A stretch of 42,674 bases of DNA, taken from contig NZ_WBMR01000070.1 of assembly GCF_008923365.1 (NCBI RefSeq), forward strand, positions 1-42,674, in the 5' to 3' direction. This document shows, piece by piece, positions 42,539 through 42,674 of the stretch (its first letter is position 1; every line of letters starts with the position of its first letter). The notes below the pieces were generated by a model, which saw only the letters and a program-made list of their open reading frames with translations, ran no database searches and was not told where the DNA came from. Made by a program: the position numbers and the translations under genes. The DNA is from Actinomadura montaniterrae (GTDB lineage: Bacteria > Actinomycetota > Actinomycetes > Streptosporangiales > Streptosporangiaceae).

Positions 42539-42674
42539 GTGAACGACGACCGTAGCGAGCAGGGACCGCGCGGGCTGACCCGCCGGCGCGTGCTGCAGAT
42601 CGGCACCGCCGCCGCCGTCGTGGCGGCCGCGGCCCCGGTGCTCGGGGGAGAGGCGGTCGCCGCCGCCCCGGCCG
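42539..42674 (+). CDS. N-terminus of a Tat-exported protein, cut by window edge
   Basis: The GTG at 42539 has a strong AGGAGGA eight bases upstream and begins an open frame of 45 codons running off the window. It reads as a twin-arginine signal: polar start, LTRRRVLQIG, then an Ala/Val-rich core ending near AVAAAPA. Position and signal type suggest another secreted glycosidase or associated hydrolase of the same operon, but no catalytic sequence is visible. Confidence 0.75.
   Translation, partial: MNDDRSEQGPRGLTRRRVLQIGTAAAVVAAAAPVLGGEAVAAAPA

Noticed and set aside
1..42674. tRNA, rRNA, CRISPR arrays, insertion sequences, phage or conjugation genes
   Set aside because: None recognised by eye; repeats present are short tandem or palindromic elements only.

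Overview
The window is about 72% G+C (estimated by eye), with almost only G/C-ending codons, frequent GTG starts, short 4-base stop/start overlaps and large secreted enzymes. This points to a high-GC actinomycete, plausibly of the Streptosporangiales/Actinomadura type; the genus cannot be fixed from sequence alone. It holds a nearly complete L-rhamnose utilisation locus: one divergent control region, a transporter, a full route from L-rhamnose to pyruvate, and a long run of secreted glycosidases, mostly alpha-L-rhamnosidases.

Left arm, minus strand. A LacI-family regulator (TTG start) heads an operon in which regulator, lutA, lutB and lutC are chained by 4-base overlaps. rhaB (rhamnulokinase) follows after a 50-base gap that contains a palindromic repeat. 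Beyond a candidate terminator lies a large AAA-type ATPase regulator, cut by the window edge.

Control region, 8124-8423. Two divergent promoters each carry a TTAAAACGT-type operator. A third, very similar site lies inside the ATPase gene and is marked by a run of A-ending codons that are rare here.

Right arm, plus strand. rhaT-rhaP-rhaQ-rhaS (sugar ABC transporter), rhaM (mutarotase), rhaI (isomerase) and rhaEW (aldolase fused to a lactaldehyde dehydrogenase) come first. The inferred pathway is: uptake by RhaSTPQ; anomer exchange by RhaM; L-rhamnulose by RhaI; rhamnulose-1-phosphate by RhaB; dihydroxyacetone phosphate plus L-lactaldehyde by the aldolase half of RhaEW; L-lactate by its dehydrogenase half; pyruvate by LutABC.

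From 17111 to the right edge lie two divergent GH78-like enzymes, an AraA/FucI-like sugar isomerase whose role is not explained by the rhamnose pathway, a GH43-like enzyme with a nested sugar-binding module, three canonical GH78 enzymes, one GH106 enzyme, and the start of another Tat-exported protein. Most are separated by fewer than 35 bases. The set suggests stripping of rhamnose (and perhaps galactose or arabinose) from a branched plant-type glycan outside the cell and import of the monomer. No tRNA, rRNA, CRISPR array, transposase or phage gene was seen.
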